A model generated the notes under the pieces. The model was not told the DNA's origin, did no database searches, and worked only from the letters and a program-made list of their open reading frames with translations. Below, in pieces: positions 35,253 through 43,393 of a stretch of 64,000 bases of DNA. A program made the position numbers and the translations under genes. The stretch covers positions 62,001 through 126,000 of the forward strand of contig JAVHMA010000002.1 in NCBI GenBank assembly GCA_031081715.1, read 5' to 3'. This DNA is from Armatimonadota bacterium (GTDB taxonomy: Bacteria; Sysuimicrobiota; Sysuimicrobiia; Sysuimicrobiales; Humicultoraceae). Numbering within the stretch: position 1 is the stretch's first letter; each line of letters opens with the position of its first letter.

Positions 35253-38200
35253 TTAGGTGCCCGCGCGCTCCAGGGCGACACGCACGACCGTGCCGTCCAG
35301 GTTCACCTCCCGGCCGTCGGCCGGGGCGGCCGTCCCCACCACGACCCGGACGGCGAGCGTCTCGGACAGGATGTAGTCTCCATGCGCCGCCAGGAGCGCC
35401 TCGAGCCCGGCGTCGCCGGCCAGGTGGAGGGCGATCCGATCGCTGACCTCCAGACCCCGGTCCTTCCGGAGCTGCTGGATGTGGTGAACCAGCTCGCGCG
35501 CCTGGCCCTCGCGCCGCAGCGATTCGTCGATCGTCGTTTCCAGCACCACCACGTGGCCCCCGCTGCTCTCCGCTGCGTAGCCCGGGGCGGTCCGCAGCCG
35601 CACCTCGACGTCGTCGGGCTCGAGCGCGAGCGTCTCCCCGCCCACCCGCACCGCGAGCGGGCCGCCGGCGGCGATGGCCTCCGCGGTCTGGCGGGCGGGG
35701 AGTTGACGGATCGCGGCCGCCACGGCCTGCACGCGCGCACCGTACTTCGGCCCCAGCCGGTCGAAACGCGGCCTGACCTCGTAGGTCACGACCTCGCCGA
35801 TCTCGTCCGCGAACTCGACCCGCTTGACGTTCAACTCGTCCGCCAGCAGGTCCACGAGCTCAGGCTCCTCTCGCAGCCGCCGGTCGGTGGTCGCCACGAG
35901 CACCGCGGGAAGCGGCTGCCGCACCCGCACCCGCGCCGCGCCGCGCGCCGCCCGGCCGAGCGCCACCAGCGCGCGCACCGCGTCCATGCGCGCCTCGAGC
36001 TCCGGGTCGCGGCGGGCCGGGTCGGGCTCGGGGTACGTGCAGAGATGTACGCTCTCCGGTGCGTCGGGCTCGACCGGCCGCACCAGGTTCTGGTAGATCG
36101 CCTCGGCCATGAAGGGCACGAAGGGCGCGAGCGCGGTCGCCAGTGTGCGCAGCACATGATAGAGCGTGTAGTACGCGGCGCGCTTGTCCGCGTCGTCCCC
36201 GCTCCTCCAGAACCGCCGGCGGCTGCGGCGGACGTACCAGGTGGACAGCTCGTCCACGAACGCCTCCGCGGGCCGCGCGGCGCCAGCGATGTCGTAGTCG
36301 TCGAGACGCTCGCGCATGGTCGCCACCAAGCCACAGGCGCGCGAGAGAATCCAGCGGTCCAGCAGCCGCAGCGGCGGCGCCTCGGCGGCCAGCCGGGCGA
36401 AGTCGAGCGCCTCCAGCGACGCGTAGGTGACGAAGAACGCGTAGACGTTCCACCACGGCAGCACGAACCGGCGTCGGACGTCGTCGGCCGGCCCGTAGCC
36501 GAAGTTCACGTTCTGCGCCGGGTTCTGCGTCGCATACAACCAGCGCACCACGTCGGCGCCGATGCGCTCGGCCGCCTCCTCGAACTCGATCGCGTTGCCC
36601 CACGACTTGTGCATCTCCCGGCCCCGCTCGTCCCGGACCATGGCATGGCCGAGGCAGACCTCGAAGGGCGGCCGGTTCTCCAGCACGGTGCTCATCACCA
36701 GCAGCGCGTAGAACCAGTTCCGGTACTGCCCGGGAAACGCCTCGGTAATGAAGTGGGCGGGGAACCAGTCGCGCCAGTACCGGCGGTCCTCCAGGTAGGA
36801 TACCCCGCCGGTCGCCGGGTCGAGCAGGGTGGAGAACGGCACGATCCCAGCGTCCAGCCAGGGGTTGCCCACGTCGCTGATCCGTGGCACCGAGGCGCCG
36901 CAGGCGCGGCAGCGGATCGTCACCGCGTCGATCCACGGCCGGTGGGGCGAGTGGCCCTCGAACTGCTCCCAGCCCGCCACGGCGCGCGCGCGCAGCTCGT
37001 CCTTCGACCCGATCACCTCGAACGCCCCGCAGGACGCGCACTCGTAGATGGGCAGGGCGAGGCCGTAGTAGCGCTTCTTGCTGATCATCCAGTCGTGCAT
37101 GTTGCGCAGCCAGTCGAGCTCGCGCTCCAGCCCGAACGCGGGGATCCACCGGATCTGCCGGGTCACGGCCATCATGGCCTCGCGCACCGGGTCCATCGCG
37201 ATGAACCACTCGTCCACCAGGCGGAAGATCAGCTCGCTCCCGCAGCGCCAGCAGACCGGGTAGCGGTGGGTGTAGGGGTCGGCGCGGTAGAGCAGCCCGC
37301 GCCGCCGCAGGTCATCCGCGACCGGCCCCGCCACCTCGTAGACCATGCGTCCCGCCAGCCAGCCGTAACCGTCCACGAAGACACCGAACTCGTCCAGCGG
37401 GGCGAGCACCGGCAGCCCGTGGACCCTGCCAAGCCCGAAGTCCTCGGCGCCGCAGCCGGGCGCGATGTGCACGATGCCCGTGCCCTCGGCGGCGCTCACC
37501 TCGTCCCACGGGATGACCCGGTGCTCGATGCCCTGCTGCACCGGCAGGTCGTCGAACGGGCCGCGATAGCGCCGGCCCACGAGCGCCGCACCGGGCAGGG
37601 TCTCCAGCACGCGGTAGGGGCCGGCCAGCACGCCCAGCGCGCCGGTGGCCAGGTAGAACTCCTCGTCGCCCTGGCGGACGCGCGCGTAGGCCAGCGCCGG
37701 GTGCACGGCGGCGGCCACGTTGCTCGTCAGCGTCCAGGGTGTGGTCGTCCACACCAGGAGCGCGCGCCCGGGCTCCTCCAGCAGCGGCAGGCGCACGACC
37801 AGGCCGGGGTGGGTGATCTCGCGGTAGCCCTCGGTGACGATCTCGTGCTCGGAGATGCCGGTACTGCAGCGCGGGCACCACGGCATGACGTCGTGGCCCT
37901 TGTAGATCATCCCGCGTTCCCAGCACCGCTTCAGGAAGTGCCAGATCGTGTAGTTGTTCTCGTCGGCCAGCGTGTGGTAGGAACGGTCCCAGTCCATCCA
38001 GTAGCCCAGACGCTGGGACTGCTGCGTGATGATGTCCGCGAACCGCATCACGCGCGCCTTGCACAGCTCGACGAACGGGGCGACGCCGTAGGTCTCGATG
38101 TCCCGCTTGCTCTTGAAGCCGAGCTCCTTCTCGACCTCGACCTCGACCCACAACCCCTGCCCGTCGAAGCCGTTCTGATAGCGCTGCCGGTAGCCGCGCA

Positions 38201-38429
38201 TCGTCTTGTAGCGCTGTACCAGGTCCTTGTAGGTCCGGCCCCACGCGTGGTGAATCCCCATCGGGTTGTTGGCCGTGATCGGGCCGTCGAGGAAGGAGAA
38301 CCGCTGCGCGGCGGTCTCGTTGCGGCGGAGATAGCGCGCGACGATCTGCTGCTCGCGCCACCAAGCGAGAATCTCGCGCTCGAGCCCGGGGAAATCCACC
38401 TTCGCGGGCAGCGGCGCAAAGCGGGTCAT
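35253..38429 (-). CDS. ileS: Isoleucyl-tRNA synthetase with altered HIGH and KMSKS motifs
   Basis: The 1058-residue class I synthetase has an N-terminal catalytic segment starting SFLDGPITANNPMGIHHAWG. The CP1 editing domain includes VWTTTPWTLTSN. The second catalytic part has NPWLDAG and RGREMHKSWGNAIEFEEAAERIGAD. The anticodon domain is helical with a long C-terminal extension. The length and VEVEVEKELGFKSK segment fit the long (IleS2-like) group. HIGH reads GIHH (about residue 58) and KMSKS reads EMHKS (about 608). The second halves are kept while the first His and first Lys are lost. Cys pairs (CPRC, CWRC, CRAC) suggest zinc knuckles. ATG 38429 follows GGGAGGA. A T-box leader lies upstream. 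Confidence 0.94.
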   Translation of the reverse strand: MTRFAPLPAKVDFPGLEREILAWWREQQIVARYLRRNETAAQRFSFLDGPITANNPMGIHHAWGRTYKDLVQRYKTMRGYRQRYQNGFDGQGLWVEVEVEKELGFKSKRDIETYGVAPFVELCKARVMRFADIITQQSQRLGYWMDWDRSYHTLADENNYTIWHFLKRCWERGMIYKGHDVMPWCPRCSTGISEHEIVTEGYREITHPGLVVRLPLLEEPGRALLVWTTTPWTLTSNVAAAVHPALAYARVRQGDEEFYLATGALGVLAGPYRVLETLPGAALVGRRYRGPFDDLPVQQGIEHRVIPWDEVSAAEGTGIVHIAPGCGAEDFGLGRVHGLPVLAPLDEFGVFVDGYGWLAGRMVYEVAGPVADDLRRRGLLYRADPYTHRYPVCWRCGSELIFRLVDEWFIAMDPVREAMMAVTRQIRWIPAFGLERELDWLRNMHDWMISKKRYYGLALPIYECASCGAFEVIGSKDELRARAVAGWEQFEGHSPHRPWIDAVTIRCRACGASVPRISDVGNPWLDAGIVPFSTLLDPATGGVSYLEDRRYWRDWFPAHFITEAFPGQYRNWFYALLVMSTVLENRPPFEVCLGHAMVRDERGREMHKSWGNAIEFEEAAERIGADVVRWLYATQNPAQNVNFGYGPADDVRRRFVLPWWNVYAFFVTYASLEALDFARLAAEAPPLRLLDRWILSRACGLVATMRERLDDYDIAGAARPAEAFVDELSTWYVRRSRRRFWRSGDDADKRAAYYTLYHVLRTLATALAPFVPFMAEAIYQNLVRPVEPDAPESVHLCTYPEPDPARRDPELEARMDAVRALVALGRAARGAARVRVRQPLPAVLVATTDRRLREEPELVDLLADELNVKRVEFADEIGEVVTYEVRPRFDRLGPKYGARVQAVAAAIRQLPARQTAEAIAAGGPLAVRVGGETLALEPDDVEVRLRTAPGYAAESSGGHVVVLETTIDESLRREGQARELVHHIQQLRKDRGLEVSDRIALHLAGDAGLEALLAAHGDYILSETLAVRVVVGTAAPADGREVNLDGTVVRVALERAGT

Positions 38430-38463
38430 GCCGACTGTCCTCCCTCGACCGTCGTGGTGCGCG

Positions 38464-38708
38464 AACGCGGGCAGCGCCCGCCCCCAAGGGACGGGCGCTG
38501 CCCGTGGTTCCACCCTCGTTCCGGCCGGGTGACCGCGGCCGGCACTCGGCTCCCGATGACGGGGGAGCGTCCCGGCGGCGCCTGGCAAGCGTTCCTGCTC
38601 GGGCCGCGGCTCGGGGGTGATGGGAAACCGCTCGCGCCCGCCGGGCTCGCACCGCCCTCCCGGCTCGCTTGCGGCCGCGCACGGCTCCGTCCCCGTCCTC
38701 GCCAGTTC
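38464..38708 (-). promoter_or_regulatory. T-box riboswitch leader of ileS
   Basis: Read on the minus strand, 38501-38516 is AGGGTGGAACCACGGG, the T-box core that pairs with the tRNA acceptor end. It overlaps a 13-bp perfect hairpin (38468-38504, arms CGGGCAGCGCCCG and CGGGCGCTGCCCG) carrying the family-typical CGTCCC. Upstream, an ATC isoleucine specifier candidate (38619-38621) sits in a loop closed by GCGG/CCGC and CGGGC/GCCCG, resembling the short Stem I of actinobacterial ileS T-boxes. There is no U run after the hairpin, and a ribosome-binding site follows about 30 bases later, so termination versus translational control is open. The core has TGGA where an A73 tRNA-Ile would predict TGGT. 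Confidence 0.8.
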
Positions 38709-38714
38709 CGGCGT

Positions 38715-38744
38715 AGTGTACCACGGCGGCGCGCGCAGCGTCCA
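38715..38744 (-). promoter_or_regulatory. Candidate promoter of the ileS T-box leader
   Basis: TGGACG (38739-38744) and TACACT (38715-38720) lie 18 bp apart on the minus strand, with four matches each to consensus. The start would be near 38708, just before the first leader hairpin (GCC-GGAACT-GGC). The remaining gene-free bases 38745-38809 show nothing I can name. Confidence 0.4.
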
Positions 38745-38809
38745 GCAGGGACGCGCGGGCGTGGCCCGAACCCTCTCCACAGGCCCCATCGCGGCGAACC
38801 GGAACGCTC

Positions 38810-39796
38810 GTGAGAGTCTGCCTCTACAGCGAGCACCAGGCGAGCGCCTCGTGGAGCAGCGGCATCCGCCAGGCGTACGAGAACCACCTGCGCGCGCTGC
38901 GCCGGGCGGGCGTCGAGGTCACCAGCGACCCGGACGGGCCGTTCGACGTCCTCCACCTCGAGGCGATCGGCCCGCGCTCGTTCTATCTGGCCGAGCGGTA
39001 CGCGGGCATCCGCCCCGTGGTTATCCACGGCCACACCACGGCGGAGGACTTCGCCAACTCGTTCGTCATGAGCGACGTGCTGGCGCCTGCCCTGGGCCGG
39101 CTGCTCACGCGCTTCTACAACAAAGCCGACGTGGTGGTCACCCCGACCGCTTACACGCAGGCGGTGCTCCGGCGCCACGGGGTGGACCGGCCGGTGGAGA
39201 TCGTGAGCAACGGCGTGGACCTGCGCCGGTTCGCCTCGCTGCGGCGCGCGCGGTCCCTCGGCCGCGGGCGATACCGTCTGGCGGGCGTTGTGGTCTTCGC
39301 GGTCGGGCTCGTCCTGCTGCGCAAGGGCGTGGACGTGTTCTGCGAGGTCGCGCGGCGTTTCCCCGAACTCACGTTCGTGTGGTTCGGCCGCATCCACCGC
39401 GCGGTGAAGCCCGAGACGCTGCGCGTGATCGAGGAGGCGCCCCCGAACGTGCGGTTCCCCGGCTACGTGGAGAACGTCACCGAGGCCTACGCCGCCGGGG
39501 ACGTCTTCCTCTTCCCGAGCGCCGTGGAGAACGAGGGCATCGCCGTGCTCGAGGCGGCGGCCGCGGGCCGACCGCTGGTGCTCCGCGATGCCGAATGTTT
39601 CGCGGGCCGGTTTGTCGACAACGTGAACTGCCTGATGGCCGCTGACCCGGACGGGCTCAGCGAGCGGCTGGCCCGCTTGGTGGGCTCGCCCGAGCTCCGG
39701 GCCCACCTGGGCGCGCAGGCCCGGCGGTTCGCCGAAGCGCACTCGATCGAGGTCGTGGGGCGGCGGCTGCGGGACCTCTACGCGCGCGTCATCTAG
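38810..39796 (+). CDS. GT4-family glycosyltransferase
   Basis: The 328-residue GT-B transferase has an N-terminal domain starting VRVCLYSEHQASASWSSGIR, with VVIHGHTTAEDFANSF. The donor domain has VSNGVDLRRF, VGLVLLRKGVDVFCEVARRF, FPGYVENVTEAYAAGDVFLF and the GT4 loop PSAVENEGIAVLEAAAAGRP. The style is that of archaeal and bacterial hexosyltransferases acting on lipids or surface glycans; the acceptor is unknown. It is a single plus-strand gene between the ileS leader and a convergent GT2, starting at GTG 38810. A pairing with the GT2 in envelope glycan or glycolipid synthesis is a guess from proximity. Confidence 0.85.
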   Translation: MRVCLYSEHQASASWSSGIRQAYENHLRALRRAGVEVTSDPDGPFDVLHLEAIGPRSFYLAERYAGIRPVVIHGHTTAEDFANSFVMSDVLAPALGRLLTRFYNKADVVVTPTAYTQAVLRRHGVDRPVEIVSNGVDLRRFASLRRARSLGRGRYRLAGVVVFAVGLVLLRKGVDVFCEVARRFPELTFVWFGRIHRAVKPETLRVIEEAPPNVRFPGYVENVTEAYAAGDVFLFPSAVENEGIAVLEAAAAGRPLVLRDAECFAGRFVDNVNCLMAADPDGLSERLARLVGSPELRAHLGAQARRFAEAHSIEVVGRRLRDLYARVI

Positions 39797-39807
39797 CGCG
39801 CGCCGGG

Positions 39808-41136
39808 CTACGGCGGCGGGACGCCCTCGTGCGCCGTCTTGCGCCAGTCGCGCGCCCCGGTCACCGCGGCGTAGACGTAGCGACGGATCGAGAGCGGCAC
39901 GACCAGCAGCGTGTGCATCGTGAACACGCTCCACCGCGCGATGGTGCCCAGCAGGTGCACCGGATGCACGCCGACCTCCCGTGCCGCCGCCGCCGCGAGC
40001 GCGGTCGTTGCCGCCGCCGAGGCGATCATCACCGCGTCGCGGGGGAGTTGCAGATAGACCACCACCTCGACCGCGAGCGCGAGCAGCATGTACAGGTAGC
40101 CCGTCACCAGCGCGAGCGTGCTCAGGATCGATCCCGACAGGAAGAACACCATGTCTACGCGCCGCAACAGCGGGAGCCGCCCGCCGACGATCTCCGGCAG
40201 GTAGGTGCCCAGGCACAGTAGCCCACCCTCGAACCACCGCTCCCGCTGCCGGATCAGGTCGCGCAGGGTGACGACGCCTTCCTCCCAGATTTCCGCCTCG
40301 TAGCAGTAGCGGACGTCCCAGCCGGCCAGGTGGAGCCGGATGCTGAGGTCCACGTCCTCGGTCAGCGCCTCCTCGTTCCACCCGCCGACCGCCGCGAGCG
40401 CCGATCGCCGGACGATCAGCCCGTTCCCGGCGAGCAGAACAAAGCCACCGAGCGCCTGCCGGGCCCGCTGCATGAGCGTCGTGAAGACCCGGTACTCGTC
40501 GTCCTGAGCGCGCGTGAGCCAGTTGCGGCCCGCGTTGTGGACGAGCCGCCGGCCCTGGACCGCGCCGACCCGCGGGTCCGCCAGGTGCGGCACCAGGGTG
40601 GCGATCACGCGCGGCCCCGGTCGCGCGTCGGCGTCGAAGACCGCGATCAGCTCGCCGCGGCTCGCCGCGACCCCGGCGGCGAGCGCCGCGGCCTTGCCGA
40701 GCGAGCCGGGCCGGGTCCGCACCACCTCCACGGGCAGCTCGGCGCGCAACCGCTCGAGCACCGCCGAGGTGCCGTCGGTGGACCAGTCGTCGACCACCAC
40801 CACCTGGAGGTCGCCGTCGTAGACCTGTGCGCAAGCGGCGCGTACCGCGCCCTCGATGACCGCGACCTCGTCTTTCGCCGGGATGACCACGGTCACCGCG
40901 GGGGGGTGCGGCCAGCGGCCCGGCCGTGGGCCCCGCGCCACCGCGCCCGCGAGCAGCAGCGCGGCGCCGAACGCGGCGAGCCCCATGAACAGGTACTGCA
41001 GCCACGCCAGGTTCACGACATAGTAGCGGAACCAGAGCGCGTCCCGGTAGGTGATACTGTCCACGACCAGCGCGACCCAGGCCAGGGCCAGCCCGAGCAG
41101 GATCGCGTGCCGCGCCGCCGCGCTGCGCCTGGGCAC
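39808..41136 (-). CDS. GT2-family membrane glycosyltransferase
   Basis: The 442-residue protein has two N-terminal helices (AILLGLALAWVALVV, LAWLQYLFMGLAAFGAALLL) and a GT-A domain. The latter shows VTVVIPAKDEVAVIEG, VVVDDWSTDGT, the DxD motif VFDADARPG, the acceptor-side NEEALTEDVDLSIRL and QxxRW as RQRERWFEGG. At least three C-terminal helices follow. This is the processive-type layout of cellulose, hyaluronan and poly-GlcNAc synthases and of ceramide/dolichol-type lipid glycosyltransferases. No co-polymerase or PilZ domain is near, so the product is undetermined. GTG 41136 follows the mtnA stop by one base. Confidence 0.9.
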   Translation of the reverse strand: MPRRSAAARHAILLGLALAWVALVVDSITYRDALWFRYYVVNLAWLQYLFMGLAAFGAALLLAGAVARGPRPGRWPHPPAVTVVIPAKDEVAVIEGAVRAACAQVYDGDLQVVVVDDWSTDGTSAVLERLRAELPVEVVRTRPGSLGKAAALAAGVAASRGELIAVFDADARPGPRVIATLVPHLADPRVGAVQGRRLVHNAGRNWLTRAQDDEYRVFTTLMQRARQALGGFVLLAGNGLIVRRSALAAVGGWNEEALTEDVDLSIRLHLAGWDVRYCYEAEIWEEGVVTLRDLIRQRERWFEGGLLCLGTYLPEIVGGRLPLLRRVDMVFFLSGSILSTLALVTGYLYMLLALAVEVVVYLQLPRDAVMIASAAATTALAAAAAREVGVHPVHLLGTIARWSVFTMHTLLVVPLSIRRYVYAAVTGARDWRKTAHEGVPPP

Positions 41137-41137
41137 G

Positions 41138-42181
41138 TCAACTCCCCACCGCGGCGCCCGCCAGCGCGGCCAGGCTGCGGTCGTAGGGCGGCGCGGCCAC
41201 GCCGGCCTCCGTGACGATAGCGGTGATCAGACGGTGCGGGGTGACGTCGAAGGCGGGGTTGCGCACGGCGATGCCCTCGGGCGCGACCCGCACCCCGGCG
41301 AGGTGCGTGACCTCGTGGGCGTCGCGCTCCTCGATGGGGATCGCCGCGCCGTCGGGCGTCGCCAGGTCCACCGTGGAGGTTGGCGCGGCCACCACGAAGG
41401 GGATACCGTGCGCGCGGGCCAGGACCGCGAGCGCATACGTGCCGATCTTGTTGGCGACGTCACCGTTGCGCGCGATGCGGTCGGCGCCCACAATCACGCG
41501 GTCCACCTCGCCGCGGGCCATCAGGCTCCCGGCCACGTTGTCGGTGATCAGGACCCCGGGGATTCCGTGCTGGAGGAGTTCCCAGGCGGTCAGGCGGGCG
41601 CCCTGGAGAACGGGCCGGGTCTCGCAGGCCACCACGCGGATGCCCCGTCCGGCCTCGTGCGCGGCGCGGAGAATGCCGAACGCCGTGCCGTACCCGGCAG
41701 TCGCCAGGCCCCCGGTGTGGCAGTAGGTCAGAATGCACTCGCCATGCCCGATCATCGCGGCGCCGAGCCGGCCGATCGCCTGGTTGGCCGCCACGTCGGC
41801 GGCCGCGATCGCCTCGGCTTCCGCCAGCAGGCGCTCCGCGAGCGCGGCGCCGCGCGGCGCCCCGCGCGCCACCGCGAGCAGGCGGTCCACCGCCCAGCGG
41901 AGGTTGACCGCCGTGGGCCGGGCGGCGCGCAGCAGGCCGGAGGCGGCCTCCACCGCGGCGAGGGCATCTGCCCCGGCCTCCGCCGCGCGGTAGGCGGCGA
42001 GCGCCAGCCCGTAGGCAGCGGTCACGCCGATCGCCGGCGCGCCCCGGACGCGCAGGGTCCGGATCGCTGAGGCGACGTCAGCGGCGGTCGCGCACACGGC
42101 CACCACGGTCTCGTGCGGGAGGCGCGTCTGGTCCACCAGACGCACGGTCCCTTCCTCCCACCAGACGGTGCGGGTCGTCAC
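41138..42181 (-). CDS. mtnA: S-methyl-5-thioribose-1-phosphate isomerase
   Basis: The 347-residue eIF2B-like isomerase of the methionine salvage pathway converts methylthioribose 1-phosphate to the ribulose form. It shows the family segments TLRVRGAPAIGVTAAYGLAL, ILTYCHTGGLATAGYGTA with the catalytic Cys, VIVGADRIARNGDVANKIGT with the catalytic Asp, and PFVVAAPTSTVDL. Other mtn genes are absent here. It sits between sepF (20 bp upstream) and the GT2 gene in the same run. GTG start at 42181. Confidence 0.97.
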   Translation of the reverse strand: MTTRTVWWEEGTVRLVDQTRLPHETVVAVCATAADVASAIRTLRVRGAPAIGVTAAYGLALAAYRAAEAGADALAAVEAASGLLRAARPTAVNLRWAVDRLLAVARGAPRGAALAERLLAEAEAIAAADVAANQAIGRLGAAMIGHGECILTYCHTGGLATAGYGTAFGILRAAHEAGRGIRVVACETRPVLQGARLTAWELLQHGIPGVLITDNVAGSLMARGEVDRVIVGADRIARNGDVANKIGTYALAVLARAHGIPFVVAAPTSTVDLATPDGAAIPIEERDAHEVTHLAGVRVAPEGIAVRNPAFDVTPHRLITAIVTEAGVAAPPYDRSLAALAGAAVGS

Positions 42182-42201
42182 GGGCGGACTCGCGGGACGG
42201 C

Positions 42202-42603
42202 TCAGGTCATCGGGAAGAGGTCGCGCGCACCCTCGCGCGCCGTCTCCGCCGTGACCGTCACGGTGCTGGGCGCGAACAGGAAGATCTCGTCGCCGATGCG
42301 CTGCATCTGTCCGTCGACGGCGTAAGTGACCCCGCAGGTGAAGTCCACCACGCGGCGCGCCAGGTCGCGCTCCGCGTCGCGCAGGTTCACGATGACCGGG
42401 CGCCGGGCCTTCAGGTGGTCGGCGGCCGCCCGGGCCTCGTCGAACGTGCGGGGCTCGAGGACCACGATCTCCATCGGCCGGACCGCGTGCAGGTTGAAGA
42501 CCGGCGCGCGCCGCCGGCGCGGCTCCTCGCCGTCAGGCGGCGGGGTCTCGGCCTCGTCATCGGCGAAGCCCAGGAACGTCCACAGTCGCTGCATCGCGCC
42601 CAT
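42202..42603 (-). CDS. sepF: Cell division protein SepF
   Basis: The 133-residue protein has an N-terminal membrane-binding amphipathic helix (MGAMQRLWTFLGFAD), a short charged linker and the SepF core. The core starts MEIVVLEPRTFDEARAAADHL, runs through PVIVNLRDAERDLARRVVDF and ends with YAVDGQMQRIGDEIFLFAPS. SepF tethers FtsZ filaments to the membrane alongside or in place of FtsA; both are encoded here. ATG 42603 has GGGAGGTG at ideal distance. YlmG, YlmH and DivIVA, usual downstream partners, are missing and mtnA follows instead. Confidence 0.95.
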   Translation of the reverse strand: MGAMQRLWTFLGFADDEAETPPPDGEEPRRRRAPVFNLHAVRPMEIVVLEPRTFDEARAAADHLKARRPVIVNLRDAERDLARRVVDFTCGVTYAVDGQMQRIGDEIFLFAPSTVTVTAETAREGARDLFPMT

Positions 42604-42664
42604 CGCGCACCTCCCGCTCTCCCCTCCCTCCCTGGAATCGTCGGCCTCTCCCGTGGCCAGACCG

Positions 42665-43348
42665 TCATCGCTCGCCGAAGACGGCGCGCCCGACGCGCAC
42701 GATGGTCGCCCCCTCTTCGACCGCGACCTCGAAGTCCGCAGACATGCCCATCGACAGCTCAGCGAACCCCGGGCCGGCCGGGCCGGCCCGTAGCCGGTCG
42801 CGCATCTCGCGCAGCCGGCGGAAGTACGGCCGCATCGCCTCGGGCACATCGACGATCGGCCCGATCGTCATTAGCCCCGCCACCTCGAGGTAGCGCAGGC
42901 CCGACAACGCGGCAACCAGCGCGTCCACCGCCTCCGGCGCCACGCCGGACTTCGTGGCCTCGGAGGCGATGTTCACCTCCACCAGCACCCTCAGCCGCCG
43001 CCCGGCGCGCGCCGCAGCGCGGTCGAGCGCCTCGGCGACGCGCAGTCGGTCGATCGAGTGGACCACCTCGAACGCACCGGCCACGTGCCGGGCCTTGTTC
43101 CGCTGCAGGCGGCCGATGAAGTGCCACCGGGGTCCTGGCCCCACGGCCGCGATCTTCGGCAGGGCCTCCTGGACCCAGTTCTCGCCGAAGTCCGCCAACC
43201 CGGCGGCCATCGCCTCCCGGATCCGGCCCACATCGACGCCCTTCGTAGCGCCGACCAGCGTGACCGCCGCCGGATCGCGGCCGGCACGCGCCGCGGCGAC
43301 CGCGATCCGTTCCCGGATCCCCTCGAGCCGCTCCGCCACGCCCGCCAC
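42665..43348 (-). CDS. YggS/YlmE-family PLP homeostasis protein
   Basis: The 227-residue PLP-binding protein has an alanine-racemase-like barrel. It shows VTLVGATKGVDVGRIREA, where the PLP lysine lies in ATKG, then ADFGENWVQEALPKI, WHFIGRLQRNKAR, VNIASEATKSGV and LSMGMSADFEVAVEEGATIVRVG. YggS proteins hold and hand over pyridoxal phosphate rather than catalyse a reaction. It is placed between ylmD and sepF exactly as ylmE is in Bacillus. The start is GTG at 43348; another in-frame GTG three codons later is possible. Confidence 0.95.
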   Translation of the reverse strand: MAGVAERLEGIRERIAVAAARAGRDPAAVTLVGATKGVDVGRIREAMAAGLADFGENWVQEALPKIAAVGPGPRWHFIGRLQRNKARHVAGAFEVVHSIDRLRVAEALDRAAARAGRRLRVLVEVNIASEATKSGVAPEAVDALVAALSGLRYLEVAGLMTIGPIVDVPEAMRPYFRRLREMRDRLRAGPAGPGFAELSMGMSADFEVAVEEGATIVRVGRAVFGER

Positions 43349-43393
43349 GCCAGATCGGGGGTTCGTTCGACCACCCCCGATTCCCTGCGCACG

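Noticed and set aside
34932-38813. A 1293-residue open frame on the plus strand opposite ileS
   Set aside because: It is the shadow of ileS in a very GC-rich genome: composition is Arg/Gly/Pro/His-rich, there are no domains, and the opposite strand is a full synthetase.
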